Assembly (NCBI RefSeq): GCF_004366795.1 | Contig: NZ_SORF01000004.1 | Coordinates: forward strand, 62,001 to 126,000 | Direction of reading: 5' to 3' | Source of the DNA: Alicyclobacillus sacchari | GTDB taxonomy: Bacteria > Bacillota > Bacilli > Alicyclobacillales > Alicyclobacillaceae | DNA length: 64,000 nucleotides | Shown here: positions 11,623 through 21,059 of the stretch, in pieces | Numbering within the stretch: position 1 is the first letter of the stretch | Layout: each line of letters begins with the position of its first letter | Position numbers and translations under genes: made by a program | The notes under the pieces: model-generated | Database searches by the model: none | The model's input: the letters and a program-made list of their open reading frames with translations, nothing else | Told to the model about the DNA's origin: nothing

Positions 11623-12173
11623 CGTCCTTCTCCCTCCCTTGTCAACGCCTTCTGTAATAGCAGACGGCCACGGTGCAGCCGCGTGCGCACCGTTTGATCG
11701 GTAATGCCGAGCACGGAAGCGATCTCGGCACTCGATAGGTCATTGCCGTAGTACAGTTCGACGACTTCGCGGTACATCTGCGGCAGATTGCGTACCGCCC
11801 GCCAAACTTCGTCCCGCTCCAATCTCTCCTCGACGATATGCGCCGTATCATGGGTAACAGGCAAGCTTGTCAACACTTCGCCACTGTCGATCAATTCGTG
11901 GCGAGCGCTCCACGAGCGCAAGACATCCTTGGCTCGATTGGCCGCAATGGCGAGCAGCCACGTCTTGATGGAACTTTGCCCTTGAAAGTTCGCGTAGTTT
12001 TGCCAGGCGCGCAAAAATACGTCCTGTGCGATGTCTTCCGCCTTGTGATAGTTGTGAACATAGGAATATGCAAGGCGAATGACGTCTTGACCGTATGCGT
12101 CCATCCACTGCTCGAGCAACGCCGCATCCGGCAGCTCTGCCGAGCTCCGTCGACGCATCTTTCTCATGTTCAT
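11619..12173 (-). CDS. ECF-family RNA polymerase sigma factor
   Basis: A 184-residue group 4 sigma factor. Region 2 includes YSYVHNYHKAEDIAQDVFLRAW and the DNA-melting segment IKTWLLAIAANRAKDVLRSW; region 4 includes LPQMYREVVELYYGNDLS and the HTH EIASVLGITDQTVRTRLHRGR. It resembles the SigW/SigX group. A GAAC-N16-CGTT motif upstream suggests autoregulation, and the next gene encodes its probable anti-sigma factor. Confidence 0.93.
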   Translation of the reverse strand: MNMRKMRRRSSAELPDAALLEQWMDAYGQDVIRLAYSYVHNYHKAEDIAQDVFLRAWQNYANFQGQSSIKTWLLAIAANRAKDVLRSWSARHELIDSGEVLTSLPVTHDTAHIVEERLERDEVWRAVRNLPQMYREVVELYYGNDLSSAEIASVLGITDQTVRTRLHRGRLLLQKALTREGEGR

Positions 12174-12222
12174 ACCCCTTCAAACGCCACTTCCCTACCC
12201 GTTTGACGAAGCCACTGAGCGG

Positions 12223-12246
12223 AACGTGACACGCGGTTGATTGTTC
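12223..12246 (-). promoter_or_regulatory. Candidate ECF autoregulatory promoter
   Basis: On the minus strand GAAC (12246-12243) is separated by 16 bp from CGTT (12226-12223), about 50 bp upstream of the sigma gene. This is the spacing of the AAC/CGT elements used by Bacillus ECF sigma factors. Confidence 0.45.
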
Positions 12247-12298
12247 GGTAAAACGTGCTACACTTGCCAACAGACTCGATTTATGATCGGAGGACATT

Positions 12299-13366
12299 AT
12301 GTACCCGCTTGCGCGATTCATCTTGTTTCGGCTGACAGCGGAACAGGCTCATCATCTTGTGCTTGACCAACTGGCCAAACGCCCCACACTCGCGAAGCTG
12401 GCCGCACCGGCCTGGGAGCCTTCGCCCCGCCTTTCCCAGGAGGTGCTTGGCCTCTCCTTTGCGCACCCGGTTGGGCTCGCAGCCGGCCTGGACAAAGACG
12501 CCATCGCCGTCGATGGCCTGTTCCAATGTGGTTTTTCTTTTCTGGAAGTGGGAACGGTGACGCCGTTGCCACAACCCGGCAACGAGAAACCTCGATTGTT
12601 TCGTTTAAAGTCGGATGAAGCGCTGATCAACCGCATGGGATTCAACAATCAGGGCGCAACGAGCCTAGCCTGTCGACTGCGTGCCATAAAAACGCGACGG
12701 GGCCCGATTGGAGTGAACATCGGCAAAAATAAAATCACCCCAAATGACCAGGCGATTTCCGATTATGTGAAAGCATTCAAAGCCGTCGTGGACGGCGCAG
12801 ACTATATCGCCGTCAACATCAGTTCACCCAATACTCCGGGGTTGCGAGATCTGCAAAGCGTGACCTTTTTGCTTGATCTCCTCGCCGCCATCGAACCTGT
12901 GCGTGCGGTCCGCAATTTGCCCGTCTTTGTGAAAATTTCACCCGATCTCGCCGATGAAAGCGTGATCGAGATTGGACAAGCCTTGGCAAATTCGCCGTAT
13001 GCGGCGAACCTTGGTCTGATTGCCACAAATACCACCATTGAGCGCGTCGGCCTGACGAGCAAAGAGCAAACCGAGACCGGAGGTTTAAGCGGCAAGCCCC
13101 TTGCCGACCGCTCGACGGCCGTCGTGCGCCTGCTTGCCGGTGCCGTCGCTCGGAAATTGCCGATTATCGGTTGCGGCGGTATCTTCACTGCGGCTGATGC
13201 CTATGCCAAGATTCGAGCTGGCGCCAGCCTTGTGCAGATTTACACCTCGTTTATCTACCGCGGACCGCAAGTTGTTCGGGAAATTGCAGAAGGGCTGGAC
13301 GATCTGTTGAAAGCGGACGGCTTTACCCACATTCAGGAGGCTATTGGCGCGGATCTTCGGTCCTAG
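12299..13366 (+). CDS. pyrD: Dihydroorotate dehydrogenase (quinone), class 2
   Basis: A 355-residue class 2 DHODH, which oxidises dihydroorotate to orotate with a quinone as acceptor in pyrimidine synthesis. It has the N-terminal membrane-association helices ([20 protein letters not shown]) found only in class 2. The catalytic-Ser stretch is [11 protein letters not shown], and the FMN sites are IGVNIGKNK and [14 protein letters not shown]. Start ATG follows ATCGGAGG. A weak promoter TTGATT-N16-TACACT (about 12237-12264) precedes it. Confidence 0.95.
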   Translation: MYPLARFILFRLTAEQAHHLVLDQLAKRPTLAKLAAPAWEPSPRLSQEVLGLSFAHPVGLAAGLDKDAIAVDGLFQCGFSFLEVGTVTPLPQPGNEKPRLFRLKSDEALINRMGFNNQGATSLACRLRAIKTRRGPIGVNIGKNKITPNDQAISDYVKAFKAVVDGADYIAVNISSPNTPGLRDLQSVTFLLDLLAAIEPVRAVRNLPVFVKISPDLADESVIEIGQALANSPYAANLGLIATNTTIERVGLTSKEQTETGGLSGKPLADRSTAVVRLLAGAVARKLPIIGCGGIFTAADAYAKIRAGASLVQIYTSFIYRGPQVVREIAEGLDDLLKADGFTHIQEAIGADLRS

Positions 13367-13380
13367 CAAGTACTCGTTGC

Positions 13381-13407
13381 AGGCCGCAGCATACTTTCCT
13401 GCGGCCT
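13381..13407. terminator. Hairpin between convergent pyrD and fabI
   Basis: AGGCCGCAG and CTGCGGCCT form a perfect 9-bp GC-rich stem with a 9-base loop, midway between the two stop codons. There is no clear T-run in either direction, so it is a probable but untypical bidirectional terminator. Confidence 0.55.
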
Positions 13408-13430
13408 CCACATGTTCAAATACCCGCCAC

Positions 13431-14207
13431 TTAAAAGCCCACCGTGTGGTATCCTCCATCGACATGAATGACTTCGCCCGTAATGCCTTTGCTCAAGTCG
13501 CTCACGAGAAACGCCGTTGCGTCCCCCACCTCTTCCGCAGTCACGTTGCGCTTCAAGGGCGAACGTTCCTCGACGGCGTGCAGCACATCGTTAAAACCAC
13601 GCACACCTTTGGCCGCAAGGGTGCGAATCGGGCCCGCGGAAATGGCGTTCACGCGAATACCGGCAGGGCCGAGATCGGCAGCCAAATAGCGCACCGCGGA
13701 CTCGAGCGCCGCTTTGGCCACGCCCATCACGTTGTAGTTGGGAACCGCCCGCTCCGCTCCCAGATAGCTCATCGTCACAATGCTGCTGCCCTCGGCAAGC
13801 AAGGGGCGAGCCGCGCGGCTGACGGCGACGAGCGAATAGGCGCTGGTGCTGTGTGCAAACCAGAAGCCATCGCGCGACGTCTGAACAAACTCGCCTTGAA
13901 GATCTTCCACGCGCGCATGGGCAATGGAGTGCACCAGCCCGTGAACGCGATCCGTACGGCCCCCAATTTCGGCAAACGCCTGCTCAATGGACGCATCGTC
14001 GTTGACGTCGCATGGAACAATACAGGGCTCCATGTCCGGAAACGCGTCGGCACACAGTTTTTGCAACTGTTCACCAGCGCGGTCACTGCGGTATGTAAAT
14101 ATCAGATCGGCACCCAGGCGTCGAACGGATTCCGCCACGGCCCAAGCGATGCTGCGGCGATTGGCAACGCCCATGATCACGACGGTCTTTCCTGCCAGCA
14201 AAGTCAA
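13431..14207 (-). CDS. fabI: Enoyl-ACP reductase FabI (NADH)
   Basis: A 258-residue SDR-fold enoyl-[acyl-carrier-protein] reductase, the last step of the fatty acid elongation cycle. The cofactor stretch is [13 protein letters not shown], and the catalytic Tyr158 and Lys165 lie in the FabI-specific Y-x6-K spacing (YNVMGVAK). [13 protein letters not shown], the substrate-loop motif, is also present. It is convergent with pyrD and divergent from sodA. Confidence 0.95.
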   Translation of the reverse strand: MTLLAGKTVVIMGVANRRSIAWAVAESVRRLGADLIFTYRSDRAGEQLQKLCADAFPDMEPCIVPCDVNDDASIEQAFAEIGGRTDRVHGLVHSIAHARVEDLQGEFVQTSRDGFWFAHSTSAYSLVAVSRAARPLLAEGSSIVTMSYLGAERAVPNYNVMGVAKAALESAVRYLAADLGPAGIRVNAISAGPIRTLAAKGVRGFNDVLHAVEERSPLKRNVTAEEVGDATAFLVSDLSKGITGEVIHVDGGYHTVGF

Positions 14208-14309
14208 ACGGATCTTCCTTTCACTACAAATCTTCCTCCATGTATACCATCTATGCGGACAACGGTAAACAGCGGAACTCAGATTTTCTCGCTTGGCTCA
14301 CTGGAAATT

Positions 14310-14338
14310 TGGAAATTGCCAAGCTTCTGCGCTACAAT
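14310..14338 (+). promoter_or_regulatory. Probable sodA promoter
   Basis: TGGAAA, 17 bp, TACAAT, about 40 bp upstream of the sodA ATG. Confidence 0.55.
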
Positions 14339-14378
14339 ATTAGAGGATTTTGATCTGACTTTTAAGGAGGTTTGCGCA

Positions 14379-14990
14379 ATGGCATACCAACTCCCACCTT
14401 TGCCGTACGCCTTCGATGCGCTGGAACCGCACATCGATGCCCTGACGATGGAGATTCACCATGACCGTCACCACGGTACGTATGTGACGAATGTCAACAA
14501 GGCTATCGAGGGTCACGCGGATCTCGAATCGAAAACCGTCGAGCAACTGATCAGCAATCTCGACGCTGTGCCAGAGAATATTCGCACTGCCGTCCGCAAC
14601 AATGGCGGTGGCCATGCGAATCACAGTATGTTCTGGCAGCTTCTTTCACCCAACGGCGGCGGCGAGCCAACCGGCAAACTTGGCGATGCCATCCGCCAAA
14701 CGTTTGGCAGCTTTGATGCCTTCAAAGAGCAGTTCGCAGCTGCTGCGGCTGGCCGTTTTGGCAGTGGCTGGGCTTGGTTGGTCGTCGACAATGGCAAGCT
14801 GGCCATCATGAGCACACCGAACCAAGACAACCCCCTCATGGAAGGCAAAAAGCCTGTGCTCGGGCTCGATGTTTGGGAGCATGCGTACTACCTCAAGTAC
14901 CAAAACAAGCGCCCAGATTACATCGCCGCTTTCTGGAACGTCGTCAACTGGGATCAGGCCAACAAAAACTACGAAGCCGCACTTGCCTAA
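14379..14990 (+). CDS. sodA: Superoxide dismutase, Mn/Fe type
   Basis: A 203-residue Mn/Fe superoxide dismutase, converting superoxide to H2O2 and O2. Metal ligands are seen as the first His near residue 27 ([11 protein letters not shown]), the His in [13 protein letters not shown], and the Asp and His of [15 protein letters not shown]. The frame is open about 1 kb upstream but that part is antisense to fabI; the ATG at 14379 is set by TTAAGGAGG. A strong terminator follows. Confidence 0.97.
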   Translation: MAYQLPPLPYAFDALEPHIDALTMEIHHDRHHGTYVTNVNKAIEGHADLESKTVEQLISNLDAVPENIRTAVRNNGGGHANHSMFWQLLSPNGGGEPTGKLGDAIRQTFGSFDAFKEQFAAAAAGRFGSGWAWLVVDNGKLAIMSTPNQDNPLMEGKKPVLGLDVWEHAYYLKYQNKRPDYIAAFWNVVNWDQANKNYEAALA

Positions 14991-15015
14991 CCGCTTTGCG
15001 ATATACATCGGCAAG

Positions 15016-15050
15016 CAGCCACCGTCAGATAGCAGACGGTGGCTGTTTTC
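15016..15050 (+). terminator. Intrinsic terminator of sodA
   Basis: CAGCCACCGTC and GACGGTGGCTG form an 11-bp stem with an 8-base loop, followed by TTTTCGTT, about 25 bp after the sodA stop. Confidence 0.85.
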
Positions 15051-15187
15051 GTTCGGTAGACCACACGTATCCTCCAGGCTCATGGGAGATTTTGAAACGG
15101 GCACACTATCCTTCAAATGAATTTCGCCACCGCCCCAAATTCCACGCGTTCGGGGTTCAACAGTATCCCCTGTAGGAGGATTCATCC

Positions 15188-16522
15188 ATGAGCGTATTGA
15201 CCATTCTTCGCAATGCCCGCATATTTGCTCCGAAAGAAATGGGTATTCAGGACATACTACTCGGCGATCGGCATATTCTCGCCATCGGTCGCGATTTATC
15301 GCTACATGGCAGTGTCGACGTCGACGTGATCGATCTCGATGGAAAGTACGTCTTCCCTGGCCTGATCGATCAACACGTACATATGGCTGGAGGCGGCGGC
15401 GAAGGTGGCTTTCACTACCGAACACCGGAAATCTCCCTCTCCCACTTGACCGTTGCAGGCGTCACCACGGCTGTGGGCGTGCTTGGCACAGATGGGGTAA
15501 CCAGAAGCACGAAAGAACTTCTAGCCAAAGCGAATGGCCTCGATTTTGAAGGCATTACGACCTACATCTACTGCGGCGCCTATCAGGTTCCAACGCGGAC
15601 CATCACCGGGACGCCGCGCTCGGACATCGTGCTCATCGATAAAGTCTTGGGGGTCGGCGAAATCGCCATCTCTGACTCTCGGTCGAGCCACCCGGACGAA
15701 CAGGAGATTGCCGAGCTCGCATCCGAGGCTCATGTCGGTGGCCTGCTTTCCGGGAAAGCTGGCGTCGTGCACTTTCACCTGGGCGACGACAACGACCACT
15801 TGGATTTATTGCATCGCGTTGCAGAGCGTACACAACTGCCGCGAACGGTCTTTGTTCCGACACACCTCAATCGCAACCCCGGCCTCTTGGAGGCTGCTAT
15901 CGAGTGGGGAAAGGCTGGCGGCCTTTGCGACGTCACATCCGGCATTCGCCCGGACGATCACGACCATATCTCCGTGAAACCATCGAAGGCGATTGTCAAA
16001 TTGCTCGATGCTGGCGTGCACGAGGCCTATATTACGATGAGCTCGGACAGCAATGGCTCGTCGCCTATCTTCGACGAACAAGGACAACTCGTCGCCATGG
16101 GGATTGGGAGCGTCGCGACGCTCTGGGAGGAGACGGCAGACTTGATTCGCGAGGAAGGAATGCCCGTAACACAGGCCATTTCATTCGTCACGCGCAATGT
16201 GGCACGCGTGCTGAAGCTTCGCCATAAAGGGAAAATCCAGCCTGGTTGCGACGCGGATTTGGTCATCTGCGATGAGCAATTCCAGATTGAACGGGTGTTT
16301 GCAAAAGGGAAATCCGTTGTCGAGGATGGCAAACCGACAGTCTTTGGCACATTCGAGGACGCATCCCGCGTGCCTGGCTCACCCGACTCGCGCAAGCAAG
16401 CAGGCACACGGGACGATCGGCGCGATCGTCCGATGATTGACCCATCTCGAGAAGACGATGACGCGTTTCCTGACCGTAATGAACGGCAGCAGCAGTCGCG
16501 TCGTCGCCATTACTGCTGCTAA
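15188..16522 (+). CDS. iadA: Isoaspartyl dipeptidase
   Basis: A 444-residue amidohydrolase-fold beta-aspartyl peptidase, which cleaves isoaspartyl dipeptides left by protein damage. The metal-binding DQHVHMAGGGGEGG near residue 60 is typical of IadA, and further His residues occur in HFHLGDDNDH and PTHLNRNP. The catalytic Asp lies in YITMSSDSNGS. The enzyme core ends near residue 392. A tail of about 50 residues, rich in Arg, Asp and Gln and ending RRRHYCC, is extra compared with the usual length of about 390. It converges with folE, 10 bp apart. Confidence 0.93.
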   Translation: MSVLTILRNARIFAPKEMGIQDILLGDRHILAIGRDLSLHGSVDVDVIDLDGKYVFPGLIDQHVHMAGGGGEGGFHYRTPEISLSHLTVAGVTTAVGVLGTDGVTRSTKELLAKANGLDFEGITTYIYCGAYQVPTRTITGTPRSDIVLIDKVLGVGEIAISDSRSSHPDEQEIAELASEAHVGGLLSGKAGVVHFHLGDDNDHLDLLHRVAERTQLPRTVFVPTHLNRNPGLLEAAIEWGKAGGLCDVTSGIRPDDHDHISVKPSKAIVKLLDAGVHEAYITMSSDSNGSSPIFDEQGQLVAMGIGSVATLWEETADLIREEGMPVTQAISFVTRNVARVLKLRHKGKIQPGCDADLVICDEQFQIERVFAKGKSVVEDGKPTVFGTFEDASRVPGSPDSRKQAGTRDDRRDRPMIDPSREDDDAFPDRNERQQQSRRRHYCC

Positions 16523-16532
16523 AGTTTTGTTC

Positions 16533-17162
16533 TCAGGCGCGGTAGCGGATCATCTGTAGCACCTCTTCGCGCATCCGCGCATCTTCCTCATAGCGACCGC
16601 GGGCAGCCAGGGTCATGGTACGGCTGCCCGGTTTGCGTATACCGCGCATGTTCATGCACAGATGTTCCGCATCGACAACCACCAATACGCCTTCGGCCTG
16701 CAATTCGGTGGCCAACACATCCGCAATCTTGTTCGTCATTCGCTCTTGCACTTGTGGACGTTTCGCGACGACATCGACAAGGCGAGCCAATTTGGAGAGG
16801 CCTGTCACAACATTCGCATGTGGCAAGTACGCGACGTGCGCCGTTCCAAAGAACGGGAGAAGATGGTGCTCGCACATCGAATAGAACGGAATGTCCCGCA
16901 CCAATACCATCTCGCCATGTTCGACGTGAAAACGTGCGCTCAATTCTTCCCTTGGGTCTTGGTGCAACCCTGCAAAGATTTCTGCGTACATGCGCGCGAC
17001 ACGAGCGGGCGTGTCCAAGAGGCCTTCCCGATCCGGATCTTCCCCGACCGCTTCCAGGATGGTACGTACGGCCTGTTCGATGCGAGCCATATCGATCCGA
17101 GGCTTGTCCAACGCGAATATCGCCTCCTGCTTATCATTCGTGTCAACATGAGACGTCGTCAC
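16533..17162 (-). CDS. folE: GTP cyclohydrolase I
   Basis: A 209-residue GTP cyclohydrolase I, converting GTP to dihydroneopterin triphosphate, the first step to folate. Zinc ligands are C97 and H100 in [10 protein letters not shown] and C169 in [10 protein letters not shown]. The start is GTG with GGGAGG eight bases upstream. The N-terminal 20 residues are variable. folB, another folate gene, lies separately at about 29 kb. Confidence 0.96.
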   Translation of the reverse strand: MTTSHVDTNDKQEAIFALDKPRIDMARIEQAVRTILEAVGEDPDREGLLDTPARVARMYAEIFAGLHQDPREELSARFHVEHGEMVLVRDIPFYSMCEHHLLPFFGTAHVAYLPHANVVTGLSKLARLVDVVAKRPQVQERMTNKIADVLATELQAEGVLVVVDAEHLCMNMRGIRKPGSRTMTLAARGRYEEDARMREEVLQMIRYRA

Positions 17163-17192
17163 TGTGTTACCTCCCTGTCCAATCCCTGCATC

Positions 17193-17226
17193 TGCGGCCG
17201 TGGCCAGTCCATGCCAGACGGCCGCA
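17193..17226 (-). terminator. Hairpin downstream of the TIM-barrel-like gene
   Basis: TGCGGCCGT and ACGGCCGCA form a perfect 9-bp stem with a 16-base loop between the stop at 17238 and folE. No T-run follows, so termination is uncertain. Confidence 0.4.
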
Positions 17227-17237
17227 TGTTCGTAACG

Positions 17238-18425
17238 TTAAACTGGCGAACAGTCTACACCACTGTCCGGAAATTGAACAGTGTTATACAATCCGCCCCA
17301 CAGCTTCACCTGTGCGACATAGGAAGCTGCCGGACAACTTGCGTAATATGCGATGTATCCCTTGATATTCGATCCCGACACCTCCGGTTTGTTGCCAGCG
17401 ATGGGCGCGATCGCAATAAACGCCGGGATATCCAACTTCGCGAGCTGGTAGGTCGAATACTGCCATTGATTGGCATAAAACGCGACCTGCAATTCGCTGT
17501 TGACGCTTTGCACACCTGCCGCAAAACCGTTGATGAACGACTGAAAATCCGCGGCCGTGGTCGCAGGACTATTGTATCCTTCAGGGTCCAAAATCACAAA
17601 GTTTGGCCGTCGTGAACCGGGATATTTTGCAATTTGCTGCGCTGCGTAGACACCGCCTTCGTACCCGGCTTGGTAAAAAGTCGTTCCAGATTGCGGCCAA
17701 CTTACCGTCCAGAACGACAGCCACCACGCGTGTGAACCAGATGCCGCCAACGCCTTGGCGACCAGCACGTCGGGTTGGTTTGCCAAGGTGTGTGTATATG
17801 GACTCGTCTGCGTACCCAAGGCCGCCGTCACGCCAATACCCGGCCATCCCTGTTGCAAGGCGGTCATGACTTCGGCCTCTGTCGTAAACGAAGCGTACAC
17901 TCCGACTGAGGGAGCTGTCACCTGTGACGTTGGGTCTATGGATGTCGTGTTGACGGCAACGGTTGTTACGCTTGGCGAGGCTCCCCGTACGCAAACGCTC
18001 TGCGGAACCTCTTGCTGTGGCAGTGATGTATATCCCCGCGGGAACGTCCCGTGTACCGCATAGTACGCCAGCATAACCGCAAGCGTCAGGCTGTCCAAAC
18101 TTGTGTAACCCGCCGCATTCACCAAATAGTTGGCCCGCGCCTCGGCAATGCCCCTGCCACTTGGCTCCAGCTCAAATGGCGTGTGACCTCCGGCCATTGC
18201 CGCCGGGTTCGACCAGTCGCATGGATTGTAGTAGAGAGAATAAAGAGCGGCTCCCCCCACCGCAATCACCAGAGTTGAGGCATTAGCCGCCATCTTCCAA
18301 GCCGTTTGAAAATTGCCCGTGCAGTTTGCGTACGGAATGCCCGCGATGTCTGCAGCCGCAAAACATTTCACCAGATCCCCCGTCGTTGCGGCATACAGGT
18401 AGACGTGACTCGCACTGACTGTCAT
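17238..18425 (-). CDS. Hypothetical protein, possible TIM-barrel hydrolase
   Basis: A 395-residue protein starting MTVSASHVYLYAATTGD. It contains two similar-looking segments: an N-terminal part with LVIAVGGAALYSLYYNPCDW, and a C-terminal part with RPNFVILDPEGYNSPATTAA followed by ELQVAFYANQWQYSTYQLAK, which recalls the strand-loop pattern of GH25 or DUF1906 glycoside-hydrolase-like barrels. No signal peptide is evident. Start ATG follows GAGAGGAGA. It is divergent from the SGNH hydrolase. The role is unknown; the barrel assignment is by eye only. Confidence 0.6.
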   Translation of the reverse strand: MTVSASHVYLYAATTGDLVKCFAAADIAGIPYANCTGNFQTAWKMAANASTLVIAVGGAALYSLYYNPCDWSNPAAMAGGHTPFELEPSGRGIAEARANYLVNAAGYTSLDSLTLAVMLAYYAVHGTFPRGYTSLPQQEVPQSVCVRGASPSVTTVAVNTTSIDPTSQVTAPSVGVYASFTTEAEVMTALQQGWPGIGVTAALGTQTSPYTHTLANQPDVLVAKALAASGSHAWWLSFWTVSWPQSGTTFYQAGYEGGVYAAQQIAKYPGSRRPNFVILDPEGYNSPATTAADFQSFINGFAAGVQSVNSELQVAFYANQWQYSTYQLAKLDIPAFIAIAPIAGNKPEVSGSNIKGYIAYYASCPAASYVAQVKLWGGLYNTVQFPDSGVDCSPV

Positions 18426-18571
18426 GACACGATCTCCTCTCCCCCATGTGTTGGATACGCACCCACTCGTCCGCTGAGAACTTTGCATTTCTTATCGATA
18501 TGCACGCACTTCGTTCCATTCTATGCGGTGAAAGTGCAGGCTTGTGGCATGTCATAAAGAGGTGACCATCT

Positions 18572-19231
18572 ATGCATATCGTTAGTCTCGGCGACTCCAT
18601 CACGTATGGCGAAGGCGCATCCAGTCCAGCGCGGGCGTACCCGAGCGTGCTGACCGCACTGATGCACTCGCAACTTCCATCGCGATCGTGCTGCGATGCC
18701 ATTCTCGCAGAACCTGGTTGGACAAGTGCGGATTTGCTCGCAGCCCTCGCTGCAGCGGGCGGTCAGCCCTTGGCCAATGCCCGCGCGATCACGATTTGGA
18801 TCGGCGGAGACGATCTTGCGCAAGCCGCCTTGACCGCACTTGCGTCAGCTCGGAAATCCGTGCCCATCGCGCCACTGGTCACTCGCTACAAACATCATTT
18901 GACGGAACTTGTTCGAATTGCGCAGGCTGGCAGGGGGAAGACGGTCATCGTGTGCACACAGTACAATCCCTTTCCAAATAGCCCATTGGCAGTCGCAGCT
19001 GTCGCCACATTGAACGATGCCATCGGTTCCGTGGCGGCGGCTACCGGAGCCGCGCTCGCGCCGGTAGCCGACTGGTTTGCGGGCCGCCAACGCGAACTCA
19101 TTCGCCACTACCGAACCGGTACGCTCGCCGACGTCGGGCGGGGTCCCGCTCCGGTTCACCCAAATGACAGAGGGCATCGCGTGATAGCGGACGGGCTTTA
19201 TCGAATGTTGGCACCAATCGTTTCGCGCTGA
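18572..19231 (+). CDS. SGNH/GDSL-family hydrolase
   Basis: A 219-residue esterase-like protein without signal peptide. Block I is IVSLGDSITYGEG with the nucleophile Ser, and the C-terminal block V is PVHPNDRGHRV with the Asp/His pair. In block III the usual G-x-N-D reads IWIGGDDL, so the oxyanion-hole Asn is replaced by Asp, which may change activity. It ends 48 bp before the sigK start on the same strand. Substrate unknown. Confidence 0.85.
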   Translation: MHIVSLGDSITYGEGASSPARAYPSVLTALMHSQLPSRSCCDAILAEPGWTSADLLAALAAAGGQPLANARAITIWIGGDDLAQAALTALASARKSVPIAPLVTRYKHHLTELVRIAQAGRGKTVIVCTQYNPFPNSPLAVAAVATLNDAIGSVAAATGAALAPVADWFAGRQRELIRHYRTGTLADVGRGPAPVHPNDRGHRVIADGLYRMLAPIVSR

Positions 19232-19279
19232 CATAGGCTAGGGCGCATTGCCCTTTCCACAGTCGGAGGTGAACGCCGC

Positions 19280-19474
19280 TTGCTGTCATTCGCCTTGGCC
19301 GCTGCTCTGATGCGAGACATCGTGCTCGCCACCGGATTTGTCAATCAGTCGTTTCCACAACCGCTCAATAAGGACGATGAGCAGAAATATTTCGACTTAT
19401 GGCGCAAACACGGCGACAAACGGGCGCACGATCTGCTGGTCGAGCACAACCTGCGCCTGGTTGCACATGTCGCC
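19280..19474 (+). CDS. sigK: sigK 5' part (pro-sigma-K N-terminus, interrupted)
   Basis: The N-terminal 65 codons of the late mother-cell sigma factor. The start is TTG at 19280, set by GGAGGTGA seven bases upstream. The hydrophobic pro-sequence (LSFALAAALMRDIVLATGF) is followed by SFPQPLNKDDEQKYFDL and VEHNLRLVAHVA, matching pro-SigK before region 2. At CCAA (19473-19476) similarity stops and the frame runs on into unrelated sequence until a stop at 20054. Unrearranged DNA therefore cannot make sigma-K. Joining at CCAA to 21971-21974 gives LVAHVAKKFDTSG, in frame. Confidence 0.93.
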
Positions 19475-19497
19475 AACGTGTCGTCGACACAGTCACC
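19452..19497. other. Left attachment site of the sigK element (attL)
   Basis: The core CCAA lies at 19473-19476. To its left is sigK sequence; to its right is the element half-site, whose arm reads GTGTCGTCGACACAGTCAC (19478-19496). This arm is the mirror of the arm at the other end, with 12 bp perfect then 5 of the next 7 positions matching. Confidence 0.8.
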
Positions 19498-19505
19498 GCT
19501 TTCCG

Positions 19506-21059
19506 CTACAGCTCGATCCGCGGGTGAACCGTCAGACGCACCGATTCGCCTCTCGCATCCATGTCAACGCGATCGATCACAGCCTCGATCCACGCCCGCC
19601 GCTCTTCGAACTCCTCGGCGCTGGCCGCTAGCAACCATGCCTCCACCCGCTCGCGATCATCCTTTCCTTTTGCCGCCTCAACACGGTGCGCGATGCAACG
19701 CCTGCACACTTGCTCGCGCAACGCGTACCAACGGGCCTGTGTCTCGCGCTTGCGAGCCATGTACGTATTGGCATCGAGATCGCCATACGCATAGAGGGTT
19801 GCAAGGCGAACCTTGGCCGCTTGCAGCGTCGTCAATTGCGCCGCCATTTGCCGCAATTCTTCCGTTACACCGCCATGTACACCAGAACGGGATAAGCTGT
19901 CCCACACGTCATTCCAAACTTGACTTGTCACGATCCGATGAACCAGTTCACGCCAGACGAGTTGCTCGACAGCCGCAGCCGGCACGCGTTTACATCGGTA
20001 GGGGCAACGCGGCGCCTGCCTCCCGGTTTCCGGCGGCCGGCGATACCACCGCATAGCATCCCCCTCACTCTTCATAGTTGCCGAGCTATACCACGCCTGG
20101 CGACAAACGGAGCAGACGAGACACCCTGCAAGCAGATGACGTTTGGCTTTGCCCGTGCGCCCGCGCGCCCGCGCCTGCCGGCGAACATTCACGGCCTCGG
20201 CGAGACTGGGTTCGACGATGGGGGGTACTGGGATGCAGATCCAATCACTTGGCTGCCGCCAGCCCACCACGACGCGCCGACCCGAGCGCTTGATACCAGG
20301 GACTCTGCGCGCAATCCGCAAGGCTTTGCGCGTGGATCGTCGGTTGAAGTACCAGGTACCTGTGTACATGGGGTTGGCAAGAATGTGCCCAACGGTTGCA
20401 TGTGACCAGGTCGCAGATAATCGCGTCTTCGTGGGCACGCCAAGTGCATCCAAGCGTTTGGCAATCGCGCGAAGACTGAGTTGTTCGTAGGCGTACCACC
20501 GATAAACCATACGCACGACGGCTGCCTCGCTCTCGACGATCACAAGCTTGCCGCTTTCATACCTGTAACCATAGGGATCGATACCGGTCGGCATGTACTG
20601 CCCACCTTTGGCGGCCCGCAGTTTGCCAGAGAGGGTCCGGCGGCGAATCTGCCTAAGTTCATATTCCGCAATACTGGAGATGATATGAAATAAGAGCACC
20701 GCCTCGTCCGACTGATCCCAATTGGGGACGTCGACAAAATGCAATTCCACGCCACATTGTTGCAATTCGCGAACAATGATGGCCTTGTCTGCAACGTTTC
20801 GCGAAAGCCGATCGGGATGTTTGATGACGACTCTAGCAATGGCGCCGCGTCTAGCGTCGTCCAGCAATGCCAACAGCGCCGGTCGTTCCATGTCTTCCCC
20901 GGAAGCCCCGGCTTCTTCGTACACCCGAATATCCGTTTGTGAGACGCCCAGAGCGCGTGCATAATGGATACACTGTTCGCGCTGTACCGCGAGACTATGC
21001 CCCTCCGCAGCCTGTACCCCTGTTGACACGCGCGTGTAGACGGCCGTCAGCATCGGCAT
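19506..21059 (-). CDS. Large serine recombinase (SpoIVCA-like sigK excisionase)
   Basis: About 517 residues. The N-terminal resolvase domain has the nucleophile S12 in YTRVSTGVQAAEGHS, with conserved Arg in RERPALLALL-type and HPDRLSRNV motifs. Next comes the Recombinase domain (PYGYRYESGKL, NPMYTGTWYFNRRS), then a zinc ribbon (CLVCSVC and CPYRC) and a C-terminal helical region. The frame is open to 21200 but serine recombinases begin a few residues before YxRVS, so ATG 21059 or 21074 is preferred. The stop lies only 30 bp from the attL core. It should catalyse excision of the element in the mother cell, by analogy with SpoIVCA. Confidence 0.92.
   Translation of the reverse strand: MPMLTAVYTRVSTGVQAAEGHSLAVQREQCIHYARALGVSQTDIRVYEEAGASGEDMERPALLALLDDARRGAIARVVIKHPDRLSRNVADKAIIVRELQQCGVELHFVDVPNWDQSDEAVLLFHIISSIAEYELRQIRRRTLSGKLRAAKGGQYMPTGIDPYGYRYESGKLVIVESEAAVVRMVYRWYAYEQLSLRAIAKRLDALGVPTKTRLSATWSHATVGHILANPMYTGTWYFNRRSTRKALRIARRVPGIKRSGRRVVVGWRQPSDWICIPVPPIVEPSLAEAVNVRRQARARGRTGKAKRHLLAGCLVCSVCRQAWYSSATMKSEGDAMRWYRRPPETGRQAPRCPYRCKRVPAAAVEQLVWRELVHRIVTSQVWNDVWDSLSRSGVHGGVTEELRQMAAQLTTLQAAKVRLATLYAYGDLDANTYMARKRETQARWYALREQVCRRCIAHRVEAAKGKDDRERVEAWLLAASAEEFEERRAWIEAVIDRVDMDARGESVRLTVHPRIEL

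Noticed and set aside
13344-14378. Long in-frame extension upstream of sodA
   Set aside because: It is antisense to fabI and has no ribosome binding site; the sodA family start is at 14379 behind AAGGAGG.
16662-17615. Plus-strand frame of 317 codons opposite folE
   Set aside because: Shadow of folE and the neighbouring minus-strand gene; no recognisable domain.
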